Assembly (NCBI GenBank): GCA_022823085.1
Contig: JAJDXV010000013.1
Span: 1-64,000 of the forward strand
Direction of reading: 5' to 3'
Length of the DNA: 64,000 bases
Source of the DNA: Candidatus Poribacteria bacterium
GTDB taxonomy: Bacteria; Poribacteria; WGA-4E; WGA-3G
Of the stretch, positions 50,256 through 60,649 are shown one piece after another (position 1 is the stretch's first letter; every line of letters begins with the position of its first letter). The notes below the pieces were generated by a model, which worked only from the letters and a program-made list of their open reading frames with translations, was not told the DNA's origin and did no database searches. The position numbers were made by a program, and so were the translations under genes.

Positions 50256-50906
50256 TTATGGTGATAGACGCACTATTTTCCATTTTTTATCGGACTGTAG
50301 CGTATAACAGAGTCGATCGTGGAGGCGGCTGGGGCACCCTTGCCAGAATTCAAACAGGTTCGGCACGAGTCGGTAGCCGCCCCAATGCGGCGGACGCGGA
50401 ATGTCGTCGGATGCATAGGTCTGTTCTGCCTGTTGGAAATTTTCTGTGAGATGTTCTCTGCCTGAAATCACAAGACTTTGGCGTTCTGTCCAGACGGCGA
50501 GTTGACTTGCCACGGGGCGATTGGCGAAATATGCGTCGGATTCTTCCGCGCTCATTTTTTCGACAGTGCCGGTACTCCTCACCTGTCGATCAAGTTCACG
50601 CCAGTAGAACACCAGCGCAGCATGCGGATTTTCGGCTATCTCTTGCCCTTTTTGACTCTCATAATCGGTATAGAAACAGAACCCTTTTTCGTCAAAGCCT
50701 CTCAGGACGACCATTCGCGCGGAAGGCACGCCATTTTTCGTAGCGGTTGCCAATGTCATCGCGTCCGGTAAATCGAGTTTAGCATCAAGGGCATCCGCGA
50801 ACCACTGTTCAAATTGTGTAAACGGATCGGGTGCAGCGTTTTCTTGAAGGAGGTGTCCTTTATGTGCGCTGTATTCTCTGCGGAGTTTTTCGGTTTTCAT
50901 TGTCAT
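50256..50906 (-). CDS. pdxH: Pyridoxamine 5'-phosphate oxidase
   Basis: A 216-aa FMN enzyme oxidising PNP/PMP to pyridoxal phosphate, the cofactor of the nearby glycine decarboxylase. Conserved: ATKNGVPSARMVVLRGFDEKGFCFYTDYESQKGQEI, ALVFYWRELDRQVRSTGTVEKM and the C-terminal PPHWGGYRLVPNLFEFWQGCPSRLHDR. Length is usual. It starts 10 bp after trkH. Confidence 0.96.
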   Translation of the reverse strand: MTMKTEKLRREYSAHKGHLLQENAAPDPFTQFEQWFADALDAKLDLPDAMTLATATKNGVPSARMVVLRGFDEKGFCFYTDYESQKGQEIAENPHAALVFYWRELDRQVRSTGTVEKMSAEESDAYFANRPVASQLAVWTERQSLVISGREHLTENFQQAEQTYASDDIPRPPHWGGYRLVPNLFEFWQGCPSRLHDRLCYTLQSDKKWKIVRLSP

Positions 50907-50916
50907 AAGAAATTTT

Positions 50917-52422
50917 CTATCCTTTCCAGAAATTCGGTGAAAACAGGATAAGTACTGTGTAAAGTTCTAAGCGTCCGAGCAGCATACAGAAGGAGAGGAC
51001 AAATTTTCCTGTGGTGTGAATATGTGCGTAGTTGTCGGTTGGTCCTACGCTGCCGAGTCCGGGCCCGATGTTGCCCATTGTGGCGATTGTCGCGCCTGCG
51101 GCACTGACGAGGTCAAGCCCTAAGGTCGTCATGATGCAGGTTACGATAGCAAAGATTCCGATAAAAAAGAAGAAAAAACCGAGGATGTTTGTCATCACTT
51201 CACGAGGAACGACCTGATCATTAACGCGAATAGGGAGTACCGCGTGCGGAAAGATAAGTCGCTTAATTTCAGCGCCGCTCTGTTTGATAAGGAGGAGGAA
51301 CCGAACCTGTTTCATGCCGCCACCGGTGGACCCTGCACATCCGCCGTAGAACATAAGTGTCACTAAAATGAATTGTGAGAGTGCGGGCCACTGCTCGAAA
51401 TCAGCGGTCCCGTACCCTGTGGTTGTGATGATAGACAACACTTGAAAAGTTGCGTAACGTAGTGATGTCCACATTGAATCGTAAGGGATTTCGCCATTGA
51501 CGTGAAATCTGATGGTGTTCCACGAGATCAGGGTAATACCGACGGCGATAACAGTGCAATAGAACTTAAATTCTGTATCTTGAAAATAGGCTTTAACGTT
51601 GCCTCGGAGTGCGCGATAGTGGAGTGCGAAATTAGTGCCTGCGAGGAACATAAAGACGCAGATGACCATGTCGATGTAGACGCTATCGTAATGGGCGATA
51701 CTTGCGTTTTTTGTTGAGAATCCGCCGGTCGCCATAGTGCCGAAGGTGTGGCAGAGCGCGTCAAAGAGCGGCATTTTTCCTAACATTAGGAGGATAACTT
51801 CGAGAATAGAGAGCAGGACATAAACGCCCCAGAGCAATTTTGCGGTTTGTGCGATGCGTGGCGTGAGGCGATCGGTCTGCGGTCCGGGTGCTTCTGCTCG
51901 GAAGAGCTGCATACCACCGATCCCGAGCATCGGAAGGATCGCGACAGCGAGTACGACGATTCCCATTCCGCCGAGCCAGTGTGTGAAACTTCGCCAGAAG
52001 AGCATGACGTGTGAAAGGTGTTCAATCTCTGTGAGTACTGTGGCACCGGTTGTTGAAAAACCCGCCATGGATTCAAAGTAGCAGAAGGAAAATGCTGTCC
52101 ACGGTGAACGTCCGTCAATGTGAAATACGCCCGCCAACTGATATGGGAGTGCGCCGAAGAGTGCGACTGTCACCCATGCCAAAGCGACAACGGCAAAACC
52201 TTCACGGATACCGAGTTCCTCCTGTCGTTCTCGCAGACTGTAGCGAAGGATTAATCCGGTAATCAGTGTTATTGCTGCAGAGATAATGAACGCCACTAAA
52301 TCATTGTGTGCCTCTCCGATGCTCGTCCGATAATAGATGGCGACGCCCAACGGAAATAGCATTGTACCGGCAAGACAGATCAGCAAATTACCGAGGGTAT
52401 AAATGATTAGTTTAAGACTCAT
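50917..52422 (-). CDS. trkH: Trk-type potassium uptake protein TrkH
   Basis: A 501-aa K+ channel-like transporter with four repeats of helix-P loop-helix. Selectivity loops are visible at SMAGFSTTGATVL, MATGGFSTKN, TTTGYGTADF and TMGNIGPGLGSVG. It works with the TrkA NAD-binding regulator encoded just upstream, a foldback repeat lying between. Resides in the inner membrane. Confidence 0.95.
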   Translation of the reverse strand: MSLKLIIYTLGNLLICLAGTMLFPLGVAIYYRTSIGEAHNDLVAFIISAAITLITGLILRYSLRERQEELGIREGFAVVALAWVTVALFGALPYQLAGVFHIDGRSPWTAFSFCYFESMAGFSTTGATVLTEIEHLSHVMLFWRSFTHWLGGMGIVVLAVAILPMLGIGGMQLFRAEAPGPQTDRLTPRIAQTAKLLWGVYVLLSILEVILLMLGKMPLFDALCHTFGTMATGGFSTKNASIAHYDSVYIDMVICVFMFLAGTNFALHYRALRGNVKAYFQDTEFKFYCTVIAVGITLISWNTIRFHVNGEIPYDSMWTSLRYATFQVLSIITTTGYGTADFEQWPALSQFILVTLMFYGGCAGSTGGGMKQVRFLLLIKQSGAEIKRLIFPHAVLPIRVNDQVVPREVMTNILGFFFFFIGIFAIVTCIMTTLGLDLVSAAGATIATMGNIGPGLGSVGPTDNYAHIHTTGKFVLSFCMLLGRLELYTVLILFSPNFWKG

Positions 52423-52443
52423 ATTTTATAGTTGTTAGCGTAT

Positions 52444-52552
52444 CAGTTACCAGTAACCAGTTAACAGTTAACAGTTTCCAGAAAAGAGATGTTGTGTTAT
52501 CCGAACGCCTCTTAACTGACCACTGGTTACTGGCCACTGGTTACTGGTAATT
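52444..52552. repeat. Foldback repeat between trkA and trkH
   Basis: Same family as 32130-32223: arms CAGTTACCAGTAACCAGTTAACAGTTAAC... and ACTGACCACTGGTTACTGG..., around an AAAAGAGATGTTGTGTTATCCGAACGCCTCTTA core. Confidence 0.75.
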
Positions 52553-53957
52553 AGTTTCTCCGTTCTGCGAATAGGTCTTCGACAACTGGGATCGCTTCAG
52601 GCATACTAAAAACAATGACGCGATCAGCAGGTTGTATAACAGACTGTCCGTTGGGGATGATGAGTTTTTCACGCCGAAAAATCGCACAGATAAAAGCGTT
52701 TTTTGGGAATTTTGTTTTGAAGTGTGAGAGTTCCTTATGAACGATTTTTGCGTTGATGCCGGCGGCGATTTCAATAACTTCGGCATCTATACCGTGGAGC
52801 GAAGCGACAGAAATTATGTTTCCGTGCCTGATAAGTCGGAGGATGTTGCTGACGACAGTGAGATGTCGGCTGACTGCGCTATCGAGCCGTGGGATACGTG
52901 CTAACAACGGCAGATAGCTCGGCTGTTGTACGAGTGCGAGTACGCGTTGTGCGCCGTGTTCTTTTGCTGTCATACACGCCATAATATCGTCTTCATCATC
53001 ACCCGTAACGGAAACGAATCCGTTAGCATCAGTTATACCTGCTTCTTCGAGGAGTCTGAATTTGAGATAATTCCCGTGTAAGACGGTTGTTCGTCTGAGT
53101 CCTTGAGACGCGCTTTCAGCTTTGTTTTCGTCGGCTTCAATGAGTTTAACATTGGTATCCATTTTTTCCAGTGCGCGAGCGAGTTCAATACCGATCGGAC
53201 TCGCGCCGAAGATGATCACACTATCAAGTTGTTCATTGAACCTGATGCCGCTGATCCGTAGCAGCTGTTCAACGGCAATCGCGCTGCCGATAACAAAGAC
53301 ATCGTCGCCCTGTTGTAGAACGTCGTTCCCTCTTGGAATAATAATGTGCCTATCACCGTTGCTGGCGGATTTTCCGTTTTTAGAAGGTCCACGTCGGCTA
53401 ATCGCTGGAAACCGGGTATCGTTGAGCAGCCCGCTTGCGTCTAATTCGGAGAGCGATTTTCCGATTAATGGGTTTGATTGCTTGACGCGAAAGGAGACGA
53501 GTTGTATCTGACCGTCCTCAAATTCGACGATCTCGCGGGCTTCCGGAACTTGTAAAAGTCTGATGAATTCCTGAACACAGAGCCGTTCTGGGTTAATCAG
53601 CAGGTCGATACCAAAATCTTCGGCTGTCAAGCCGCTTTCTGTAGAGAAATAGTCAGGATTTGAGACACGTGCGATCTTTGTTTCAACGTTGTATTTATCC
53701 GCAATCTGGCAGGCGAGTATATTAATTTCATCGCTATTGGTAACGGCGATGAGGAGTCCGGCTTCTTCGATGCCAGCGGTTTTGAGGAGCCGCGGCGACG
53801 CGCCCGATCCGCGTAAAGTCTGCAAATCCAACTGTTCACTTACACGATTACACGCGGCTTCGGATTCGTCTATGAGTACAACATCGTTATGTTCAACTGT
53901 GAGGAGTTTAGCGGTATGAAACCCGACTTCTCCTGCCCCTATAATTATCGCTTTCAT
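52551..53957 (-). CDS. trkA: Trk system potassium uptake protein TrkA
   Basis: A 468-aa regulator with two RCK halves. Rossmann motifs are IIIGAGEVGFHTAKLL at the N terminus and VIIFGASPIGIELARAL near residue 245, each followed by a TrkA-C domain. It binds NAD(H)/ATP and gates TrkH at the membrane. First gene of the trkA-trkH-pdxH unit. Its leader carries the 53-bp repeat. Confidence 0.95.
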   Translation of the reverse strand: MKAIIIGAGEVGFHTAKLLTVEHNDVVLIDESEAACNRVSEQLDLQTLRGSGASPRLLKTAGIEEAGLLIAVTNSDEINILACQIADKYNVETKIARVSNPDYFSTESGLTAEDFGIDLLINPERLCVQEFIRLLQVPEAREIVEFEDGQIQLVSFRVKQSNPLIGKSLSELDASGLLNDTRFPAISRRGPSKNGKSASNGDRHIIIPRGNDVLQQGDDVFVIGSAIAVEQLLRISGIRFNEQLDSVIIFGASPIGIELARALEKMDTNVKLIEADENKAESASQGLRRTTVLHGNYLKFRLLEEAGITDANGFVSVTGDDEDDIMACMTAKEHGAQRVLALVQQPSYLPLLARIPRLDSAVSRHLTVVSNILRLIRHGNIISVASLHGIDAEVIEIAAGINAKIVHKELSHFKTKFPKNAFICAIFRREKLIIPNGQSVIQPADRVIVFSMPEAIPVVEDLFAERRN

Positions 53958-53965
53958 CTTTTTAA

Positions 53966-54018
53966 ATTATTAAATCTGGTCACCGTTCCACTACGTTCTA
54001 CGGTGGTTTTCGATTAAG
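53966..54018. repeat. 53-bp repeat, copy B
   Basis: ATTATTAAATCTGGTCACCG..., with CACCGT/ACGGTG hairpin. It ends one base before MITE copy 2, forming a composite intergenic block. Confidence 0.75.
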
Positions 54019-54019
54019 C

Positions 54020-54138
54020 AGGACTTACGCAATTTTAACTGCAGCCCGTTCTGTTAGATGAGATTTCTTGGAAAACACAGCGTTATAGTGCCACAGGCTA
54101 ACAGCCTATGCTACAAAAGAGCCGCATGCGTAAGTCCT
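54020..54138. mobile_element. MITE copy 2
   Basis: 119 bp with terminal inverted repeats AGGACTTACGCA/TGCGTAAGTCCT, no ORF, and internal hairpin AGGCT-AAC-AGCCT. It fills most of the gcvP-trkA gap. Confidence 0.85.
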
Positions 54139-54180
54139 ATTAAGTTAACCGAATTTGAGTGATGTAAATTTTGTTTTCCT

Positions 54181-57066
54181 TTAATATTCATCAAGCGGCG
54201 GACAGGCACACATCAGATTCCTGTCTCCATAGACTTCGTTAATACGCGCGACAGCGGGCCAAAACTTAGCGTCACGTACCCAGGGTTTCGGGAACGCTGC
54301 TTTTTCGCGCGGGTACGGGTGACGCCAATCGGACTGCGTAACCATTTCCACTGTATGTGGTGCATTTTTCAAGACATTATCTTCCTGATCGGCAGTGCCG
54401 TCCTCAATCTCGGTTATCTCCTCACGAATTGCGATGAGGGCATCACAGAACCGATCTAATTCTGCTTTCGACTCGCTTTCTGTCGGTTCAATCATCATTG
54501 TGCCGGGTACCGGCCAAGAGACCGTCGGTGCGTGGAACCCGTAATCCATCAACCGTTTTGCGACATCTGTAACGTCTATGTCGGCACTCTTTTTGAAGGC
54601 ACGCAAGTCAATAATACATTCGTGAGCGACTAACCCTTGTTTGCCGGTGTAAAGCACAGGGTAGTGAGGTGCAAGTTTTTTGGCAATATAGTTGGCGTTG
54701 AGGATCGCAACTTCTGTGGCGGACGTGAGTCCATCTGCTCCCATCATAGCGATATACACCCAAGAGATGGGGAGAATTCCGGGACTTCCCCACGGTGCTG
54801 CGGATACGGCACCGATACCGTCTTTACCACCGACGGGGATAACTGGGTGTGTCGGTAAGAAGTCTGTGAGATGTGCTTTGACCCCAATGGGTCCCATTCC
54901 TGGGCCGCCGCCGCCGTGAGGGATACAAAATGTTTTATGAAGATTGAGGTGGCAAACGTCCGCTCCGATATCCGCTGGTTGCGCGATACCGACAAGTGCG
55001 TTCAGGTTCGCACCGTCCATGTAGACCTGTCCACCGGCTTGATGGACAATATCGCAAATTTCGCGAATTTTTTCTTCAAAAACACCGTGTGTTGATGGAT
55101 ACGTAATCATCGCTGCAGCGAGCGTATCGCGGTGCGTGTCTGCTTTGGTTCGGAGATCGTCAAGATCAATATTTCCGTCTGAATCGCAGGCGACGACGAC
55201 GACCTTCATGCCTGCCATGACAGCACTTGCAGGATTTGTGCCGTGTGCAGATGTCGGAATCAGACAGACATCACGATGTGCCGCACCACGGCTCTGGTGG
55301 TATTTGCGAATGACTAACAATCCGGCGTATTCACCTTGTGAGCCGGCGTTTGGCTGCAATGAGATGCCACTGTAACCGGTTATCTCGGCTAACCATGTTT
55401 CGAGTTGTAGAAATAGATGGCGGTAGCCTTCTGCTTGTTCTTGTGGAACAAAGGGGTGGAGTTCACCAAACTCGCGCCATGTTACGGGTATCATCTCCGT
55501 CGTCGCATTGAGTTTCATGGTACAGGAGCCGAGCGGTATCATCGCGTTCACAAGGGAGAGGTCTTTGGTTTGGAGCCTGTGGATATAGCGGAGCATCTCG
55601 GTTTCAGAATGGTAACTATTGAAAACGGGATGCGTCAGATACGGGCTTTCACGTTGCAATTCTACAGGGATGATAGGAGCAGACTGGACAGGCGGATGAT
55701 TGGAAGTCTGCTTTGGGTGTCCGCTATTGTTTTCCGCGAAAATCTGCTGAATTTCTTCAACATCATCCGATGTTACTGTTTCATCCAGAGAGATACCGAT
55801 GTGCGTTGCATCAATTGCGCGTAGGTTTATCTGTTTAGCACGTGCAGCAGCGATTAATTTCTCAGTGTTTTCTTGTGAAGGGACAGTAATAGAAATCGTA
55901 TCAAAACAGGGAAGCTCTCCGGTGGTATAGCCGAGTGCTTCAAGCCCGGTTCGTAGTGTGCAGGTGTGTGCGTGTACACGTTCAGCGATTCGTTTGAGTC
56001 CGGTGGGTCCATGATAGACTGCGTACATCCCCGCCATAACAGCGAGGAGTACTTGTGCTGTGCAAATATTACTTGTCGCTTTTTCACGTCGTATGTGTTG
56101 CTCGCGGGTCTGGAGTGCCAATCGGATGGCGGTTTCACCGTTTACATCGTGGGAAACGCCAGCGATTCGTCCGGGGATATTCCGTTTAAGTTCTTCACGC
56201 GTTGAGAGGAATGCAGCATGGGGTCCGCCATAGCCGAGCGGAACACCGAACCGTTGCGAGTTTCCGATGACAATATCTGCGCCGAATTCGCCGGGCGGCT
56301 TTAATAGCGTGAGTGACAGTAGGTCCGTCGCCGTAACGAACAAACCACCAGCGGCATACACCTGTTCAGCGAATTGATGATAATCGTAGATAGCGCCATC
56401 GGTCGCTGGATATTGTACGATTGCGCCTAAGATGGGTGTGTCAAAATTGACATCCCGATGGTCCCCGATTTGTAATTTAATGCCGAGGGGTTCGGCACGT
56501 GTTTGTAAAACCGCGATTGTTTGGGGGTGGCATGTTTCTGAAACAAAAAAGTTGTGCCATTCCTTCTGGGTTGATTTTCCTAAACACATCGTCATCGCTT
56601 CGGCGGCAGCGGTAGCCTCATCAAGAAGCGATGCGTTTGCAATGGGGAGGCCGGTTAAATCTATAACCATTGTTTGGAAGTTTAGCAACGCTTCTAAGCG
56701 ACCTTGTGAAATTTCGGCTTGGTAGGGTGTGTATTGGGTGTACCAACCGGGATTCTCCAGAATGTTCCGTTGAATAACTGGTGGCACGAAGCAGTTGTGG
56801 TAGCCCATTCCGATAAGAGAACGGAAAACCTGATTTTGGGAGGCGATATTTTTGAGGACAGCAAGCACTTCCGATTCCGAAAGTCCGTTCATGTTTCCAT
56901 TTAGATTGAAGGTTGACGCTGAGCGAATATCGGCTGGTACAACGTCTTCAATGAAATCTTGCATTGAAGCATAACCGAGCGTTGTCAACATCCGTTGAAT
57001 ATCTTCAGAACGGGGACCGATGTGCCGATCTGCGAAGGTGGAAGTTTTGTTTTTTATATCAAGCAT
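54181..57066 (-). CDS. gcvP: Glycine dehydrogenase (decarboxylating), P-protein
   Basis: A 961-aa single-chain PLP enzyme that decarboxylates glycine and loads the aminomethyl group on GcvH lipoyl-lysine. N-terminal block [17 protein letters not shown], then [25 protein letters not shown]-Lys region [23 protein letters not shown]. Length is typical. ATG 57066 overlaps the gcvH end by 8 bp; the track's longer start runs through gcvH and is unlikely. Confidence 0.97.
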   Translation of the reverse strand: MLDIKNKTSTFADRHIGPRSEDIQRMLTTLGYASMQDFIEDVVPADIRSASTFNLNGNMNGLSESEVLAVLKNIASQNQVFRSLIGMGYHNCFVPPVIQRNILENPGWYTQYTPYQAEISQGRLEALLNFQTMVIDLTGLPIANASLLDEATAAAEAMTMCLGKSTQKEWHNFFVSETCHPQTIAVLQTRAEPLGIKLQIGDHRDVNFDTPILGAIVQYPATDGAIYDYHQFAEQVYAAGGLFVTATDLLSLTLLKPPGEFGADIVIGNSQRFGVPLGYGGPHAAFLSTREELKRNIPGRIAGVSHDVNGETAIRLALQTREQHIRREKATSNICTAQVLLAVMAGMYAVYHGPTGLKRIAERVHAHTCTLRTGLEALGYTTGELPCFDTISITVPSQENTEKLIAAARAKQINLRAIDATHIGISLDETVTSDDVEEIQQIFAENNSGHPKQTSNHPPVQSAPIIPVELQRESPYLTHPVFNSYHSETEMLRYIHRLQTKDLSLVNAMIPLGSCTMKLNATTEMIPVTWREFGELHPFVPQEQAEGYRHLFLQLETWLAEITGYSGISLQPNAGSQGEYAGLLVIRKYHQSRGAAHRDVCLIPTSAHGTNPASAVMAGMKVVVVACDSDGNIDLDDLRTKADTHRDTLAAAMITYPSTHGVFEEKIREICDIVHQAGGQVYMDGANLNALVGIAQPADIGADVCHLNLHKTFCIPHGGGGPGMGPIGVKAHLTDFLPTHPVIPVGGKDGIGAVSAAPWGSPGILPISWVYIAMMGADGLTSATEVAILNANYIAKKLAPHYPVLYTGKQGLVAHECIIDLRAFKKSADIDVTDVAKRLMDYGFHAPTVSWPVPGTMMIEPTESESKAELDRFCDALIAIREEITEIEDGTADQEDNVLKNAPHTVEMVTQSDWRHPYPREKAAFPKPWVRDAKFWPAVARINEVYGDRNLMCACPPLDEY

Positions 57067-57445
57067 GCTCCGCCTCAATATGTGCTTGATAGCTATCGGC
57101 ATCGAGAAGTGCGTCAAGTTCGCTTGGATCTGTTATCCGAATCTTGAGAAACCATCCGTCATCGTAAGGAGATTCGTTAACCTGTTCGGGTGCGTCGAGT
57201 AACGATTCGTTGACCTCAATCACTTCGCCGCTGACGGGTGCATAAAGGTCAAACGCAGCTTTGACGGACTCTATTACACCGAATTCGGTTTTCTGTGTGA
57301 GTTCAGTGCCGACTTCTGGCAACTCAACGTAGACAATATCTTGAATTTCGGATTGGGCATAGTCGCTGATACCGATGGTGACGATATCGTCTTCTTGCTT
57401 TGCCCATTCATGGCTTTCCATGTATTTTAATTCTTGTGGAATCAT
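57059..57445 (-). CDS. gcvH: Glycine cleavage system H protein
   Basis: A 128-aa lipoyl carrier. The lipoylated Lys lies in [21 protein letters not shown], and the N-terminal block is [24 protein letters not shown]. It shuttles the aminomethyl group from GcvP to GcvT. Translationally coupled to gcvP. Confidence 0.97.
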   Translation of the reverse strand: MIPQELKYMESHEWAKQEDDIVTIGISDYAQSEIQDIVYVELPEVGTELTQKTEFGVIESVKAAFDLYAPVSGEVIEVNESLLDAPEQVNESPYDDGWFLKIRITDPSELDALLDADSYQAHIEAEHA

Positions 57446-57518
57446 TCTATTGCTTTCTCACTTATTTGTGTTTGCGTATTTCCCAAATAATGATATTTGG
57501 GAATAGATAAAAACCTAT

Positions 57519-59516
57519 CTACCGTTTGGTTTCTAATTCCTTTGCTTTTTCAAAGTCAATCTGCGCGGCTTCCGCTTGCCCAAGGTCCTGCTTTGAGTGT
57601 CCGCGAAGGTGGTAAGCAGTCGGATCGTCAGGTTTGAGTTCAATAGCGTGTGTAAAGTCTTCTATCGCACTCTCATGGTCACCAAAAGCTGCCTTTGCTA
57701 TACCGCGATTCTTGTAGAAATAGGCACTTTTAGGGTAGAGTTGAATAGCTTTATCGTAATCGGTCATTGCGCCTTCATGGTCGCCGAGTGCGGATTTCGC
57801 CATTCCGCGGTGATTATAAGCGACAGAATCATCAGGTTTAAGTTCAATAGCGTGCGTATAATCTTCCATCGCGCCGGTATAATCCCCCTGTTCTTGTTTC
57901 GCCCAGCCGCGATTATTATAGGCGTTACTATCCTCGGGACTGAGTTTGATAGCGTGCGTATAATCTTCTATCGCCCCCTTGTAGTCACCAAGTCTCATTT
58001 TCACCCCTGCCCGGTTTTTGTACGCATAGGCATCATCAGGTTTGAGTTCTATAGCACGCGTGAAATCCGCCATCGCGCCGGTGTGATCTCCGTGTTCTAT
58101 TTTTGCCCAACCGCGATTATTATATGCGTAATAGGCATAGGTATCGTTAGGTGTAATCGTAACTGTTGATAAACCGTGCTCGGTATACGTTTGATAGGTA
58201 AAGGAGCCGTCCTTAAGTTTTTTGATAGTTTGATTGTAATCTTCGATCGCACCACTATAGTCACCGAGTTTGCGTTTTATATCGGCGCGATCGTTATATG
58301 TAAACACATTCTTTGGGTTTAGCTTGATAGCCTTATTGTAGTCTTCTATTGCGCCCGCATCATCTCCAAGTTCAGCCTTTACTTTTCCGCGTTTCTTGTA
58401 GGCTTCGGCATCCTCAGGATTCAGCTGAATAGCTTGATTGTAGTCTTCGATCGCACCAGCATGGTCACCACTTTTGCGCTTCGCGTCCGCACTTGTCCTG
58501 TATGTGAATGCATCCTTCGGATTTAGCTTGAGAGCTTGATTATAGTCGTCCATCGCACTGGCATGATTACCCAATTTGCGTTTTGCCTCTGCCCGTTTCT
58601 TGTATGCGGATGCGTCATCAGGGTTTAATTTTATCGCTCGATTATAGTCTTCTATTGCTGCTTGATAATCTTCAAGTTTCACTTTCGATTTTGCCCTAAA
58701 TTTATAGATTTCAGCATCGTTAGGGGTTAGTTCAATCGCTTTATTGAAATTTTCGAGTGCCCCGTCAAAATCGTTGTCATAATATTTTTGCTTCCCTTGC
58801 TCGAAGTAGATATAGGCGCGGATATCGTTTCGCTTCTTCCATTGATCCAAAGATTCCGTTGAAGTGGCACCAGCAAGCAATGCCTTGATTGCGTTTACAG
58901 GACTATTACCAGGGTCATGGCCATAGTGGATTCCGATGATTTCTCCTTTACTGTTTAGCACTGGGCTGCCACTGTTTCCCGGGTACGCTTCAGCTGTTGT
59001 CTGAAACCGTTTATCATTTTCTCGTATTTTTTCAATAACGCCTTCGGTGATCGTATACCCTCTTTCTGGGAATCCGACGAGGAAAACAGGATCACCGATT
59101 TCGAGCATATCACTGTCGCCTAAAGGCAGCGGGACACCTTTACCTTTCACTTTTAGGATGGCGATGTCGTACGCAATATCAAACGCCACAACACCTTCTA
59201 CTAACCAGATTGTTTCTTTGTGACTTAGTTTTGCAGTCATAAGTCCGGATACACCTACGGCAACATGGAAATTTGTTGCAATTTTATCCGGTGCTATAAA
59301 GAATCCGGTGCCACCCCCTAATCCGAGATCAGATCCTCTGAAGGCAAACCCGACTAAGCGGACTGTGGACGCTTTTGCTTTATCAGATATTAAGTCAGTT
59401 TCCGTTAGCTGCTCGGCTTCTTGGGCAGTTTCCTGTGCGCAAACTGTGGTGTTAGAGAGTGAAAGAAATAACCCCAGAGCGAAGACAGATAACAAAAATC
59501 TTGTGTAATGCCTCAT
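57519..59516 (-). CDS. Secreted trypsin-like serine protease with TPR repeats
   Basis: A 665-aa protein. Signal peptide (about 1-27, ending CAQE), then an HtrA-like protease domain with His in ATNFHVAVG, Asp in AYDIAILKVKG and Ser in YPGNSGSPVLNSKGEIIG. From about residue 235 to the end about eleven TPR units follow (EDYNRAIKLNPDDA type). Probably periplasmic or surface, with TPRs recruiting partners. Substrate unknown. It lies between the Uma2 gene and gcvH, separated from Uma2 by a MITE. Confidence 0.88.
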   Translation of the reverse strand: MRHYTRFLLSVFALGLFLSLSNTTVCAQETAQEAEQLTETDLISDKAKASTVRLVGFAFRGSDLGLGGGTGFFIAPDKIATNFHVAVGVSGLMTAKLSHKETIWLVEGVVAFDIAYDIAILKVKGKGVPLPLGDSDMLEIGDPVFLVGFPERGYTITEGVIEKIRENDKRFQTTAEAYPGNSGSPVLNSKGEIIGIHYGHDPGNSPVNAIKALLAGATSTESLDQWKKRNDIRAYIYFEQGKQKYYDNDFDGALENFNKAIELTPNDAEIYKFRAKSKVKLEDYQAAIEDYNRAIKLNPDDASAYKKRAEAKRKLGNHASAMDDYNQALKLNPKDAFTYRTSADAKRKSGDHAGAIEDYNQAIQLNPEDAEAYKKRGKVKAELGDDAGAIEDYNKAIKLNPKNVFTYNDRADIKRKLGDYSGAIEDYNQTIKKLKDGSFTYQTYTEHGLSTVTITPNDTYAYYAYNNRGWAKIEHGDHTGAMADFTRAIELKPDDAYAYKNRAGVKMRLGDYKGAIEDYTHAIKLSPEDSNAYNNRGWAKQEQGDYTGAMEDYTHAIELKPDDSVAYNHRGMAKSALGDHEGAMTDYDKAIQLYPKSAYFYKNRGIAKAAFGDHESAIEDFTHAIELKPDDPTAYHLRGHSKQDLGQAEAAQIDFEKAKELETKR

Positions 59517-59617
59517 TTTATTTCTCCAACGGGTTCCGGCATACGGCGTGTGCCTACTATTTTTTCTGAACTATTGTTCCGTCCAATCTAAAATTACGGG
59601 TATGTAATTTGGTTATA

Positions 59618-59640
59618 GGCGAAGCGACCTCACCGCTACG
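59618..59640. repeat. Degenerate GGCGAAGCGACCTCACCGCTACG repeat
   Basis: A diverged form of the CGAGGAAACCTCGCCCCTACG element at 15.7 kb, followed in both places by an AAATG-AA-TGTCC stretch. Confidence 0.35.
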
Positions 59641-59663
59641 ATCAAATGATAAATGTCCCTAAC

Positions 59664-59782
59664 AGGATTTACGCAATTTTGGCTGTAGGCGGTTTTGTTA
59701 GATGAGATTTCTCGGAAAACATAGCATTTTGGTGGCACAAACTGGAAGTTTGTGGTACAAAAGAGCATCATGTGTAAATCCT
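59664..59782. mobile_element. MITE copy 3
   Basis: 119 bp with terminal repeats AGGATTTACGCA/TGTGTAAATCCT. The ends differ from copy 2 by the same base on each side, so they still pair. Internal hairpin AAACT-GGA-AGTTT. It lies between the protease and Uma2 genes. Confidence 0.8.
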
Positions 59783-59808
59783 ACGTAAAAATAAGGGCGG
59801 ACAGTCCA

Positions 59809-60624
59809 CTATTGACGTTGAAGGTTCGCAAGTTGTGTCCGGAGTTTTTCTAATTCTGCTTCAGCATTCTGTCGGCGTTGTGCTTCAGTTGCTGCGAGTT
59901 TTTCCGCATCTTGTCGGCGTTGCGCTTCTTCTTCTGCGCGTGCTTGTGCTGCTTCTCTTAGGTGATGTTCTTCAAGAGAAGTTGTAATCGGGGTGCCATC
60001 TGGGAGATACGGACGTAGCAGCCTAACGTGGGTGTGATGTTGTTCCTCCGAGCGAAAGTAGAGATTTAGTGCTTCACTGAACAGACCGCCTTCCGCGTCC
60101 GGTTCTATCTCAACAATACCACCTGACGGATCCTGCCGCCATCCGCGAAACTCCGCGGGTTTCTTCAGTTCCGGTTGATGTATAAAATACTCTTGGACAC
60201 CTATATCCTTTAGATAGAGACTAACTTTTTTCCCTCGATCTTGACGTGCTGTTACGTCAGAGAGAAACTCAAAGACAGCAACGGGTGCTGCGCCTTCTGC
60301 CCATGTATAGAAACTGCGCCGTAACGGATATTTAGCGACACCGAAGACGATGTAAATATCTGGAGCAACACATTTTGTGATGTCGCCTTCACTATAATAG
60401 ATAAAGCTGTCAACAGCGATGTGAACGAGTTCGTTGATTGCGAAGTATCGTTTGAATTGATCGGCGAGCGTGTTAATCTGTTCACCGTGAAAATTGGTTG
60501 CGGACATAGGTTCGTCATCTTCACACGGATAACCTTCAATATAAACAGTCGTTTTACCATTTGCTTTTGGAAAGACTGGCATATACTTTCTCTGCTTGAA
60601 TTCAAAGCTGTTTATGGTATCCAT
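59809..60624 (-). CDS. Uma2 family endonuclease-like protein with C-terminal coiled coil
   Basis: A 271-aa protein. A PD-(D/E)xK-like Uma2/DUF820 domain spans about 1-195: VAPDIYIVFGV, APVAVFEFLSDVTARQDRGKKVSLYLKDIGVQEYFI contains the active-site Asp, Glu and Lys pattern. The tail (about 215-271) is an Ala/Glu/Arg-rich coiled coil with repeated AQRRQ(D/N)AE. Uma2 paralogues are abundant in cyanobacteria and uncultured bacteria; their target is unknown. It splits the gcv genes. Confidence 0.88.
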   Translation of the reverse strand: MDTINSFEFKQRKYMPVFPKANGKTTVYIEGYPCEDDEPMSATNFHGEQINTLADQFKRYFAINELVHIAVDSFIYYSEGDITKCVAPDIYIVFGVAKYPLRRSFYTWAEGAAPVAVFEFLSDVTARQDRGKKVSLYLKDIGVQEYFIHQPELKKPAEFRGWRQDPSGGIVEIEPDAEGGLFSEALNLYFRSEEQHHTHVRLLRPYLPDGTPITTSLEEHHLREAAQARAEEEAQRRQDAEKLAATEAQRRQNAEAELEKLRTQLANLQRQ

Positions 60625-60649
60625 GGTTTTCTCCGTTTGATTGTTGATA

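Noticed and set aside
50059-50283. 74-aa minus-strand ORF between pdxH and nuoA
   Set aside because: It overlaps the pdxH end and the nuo promoter, and its sequence is AT-rich with no family features.
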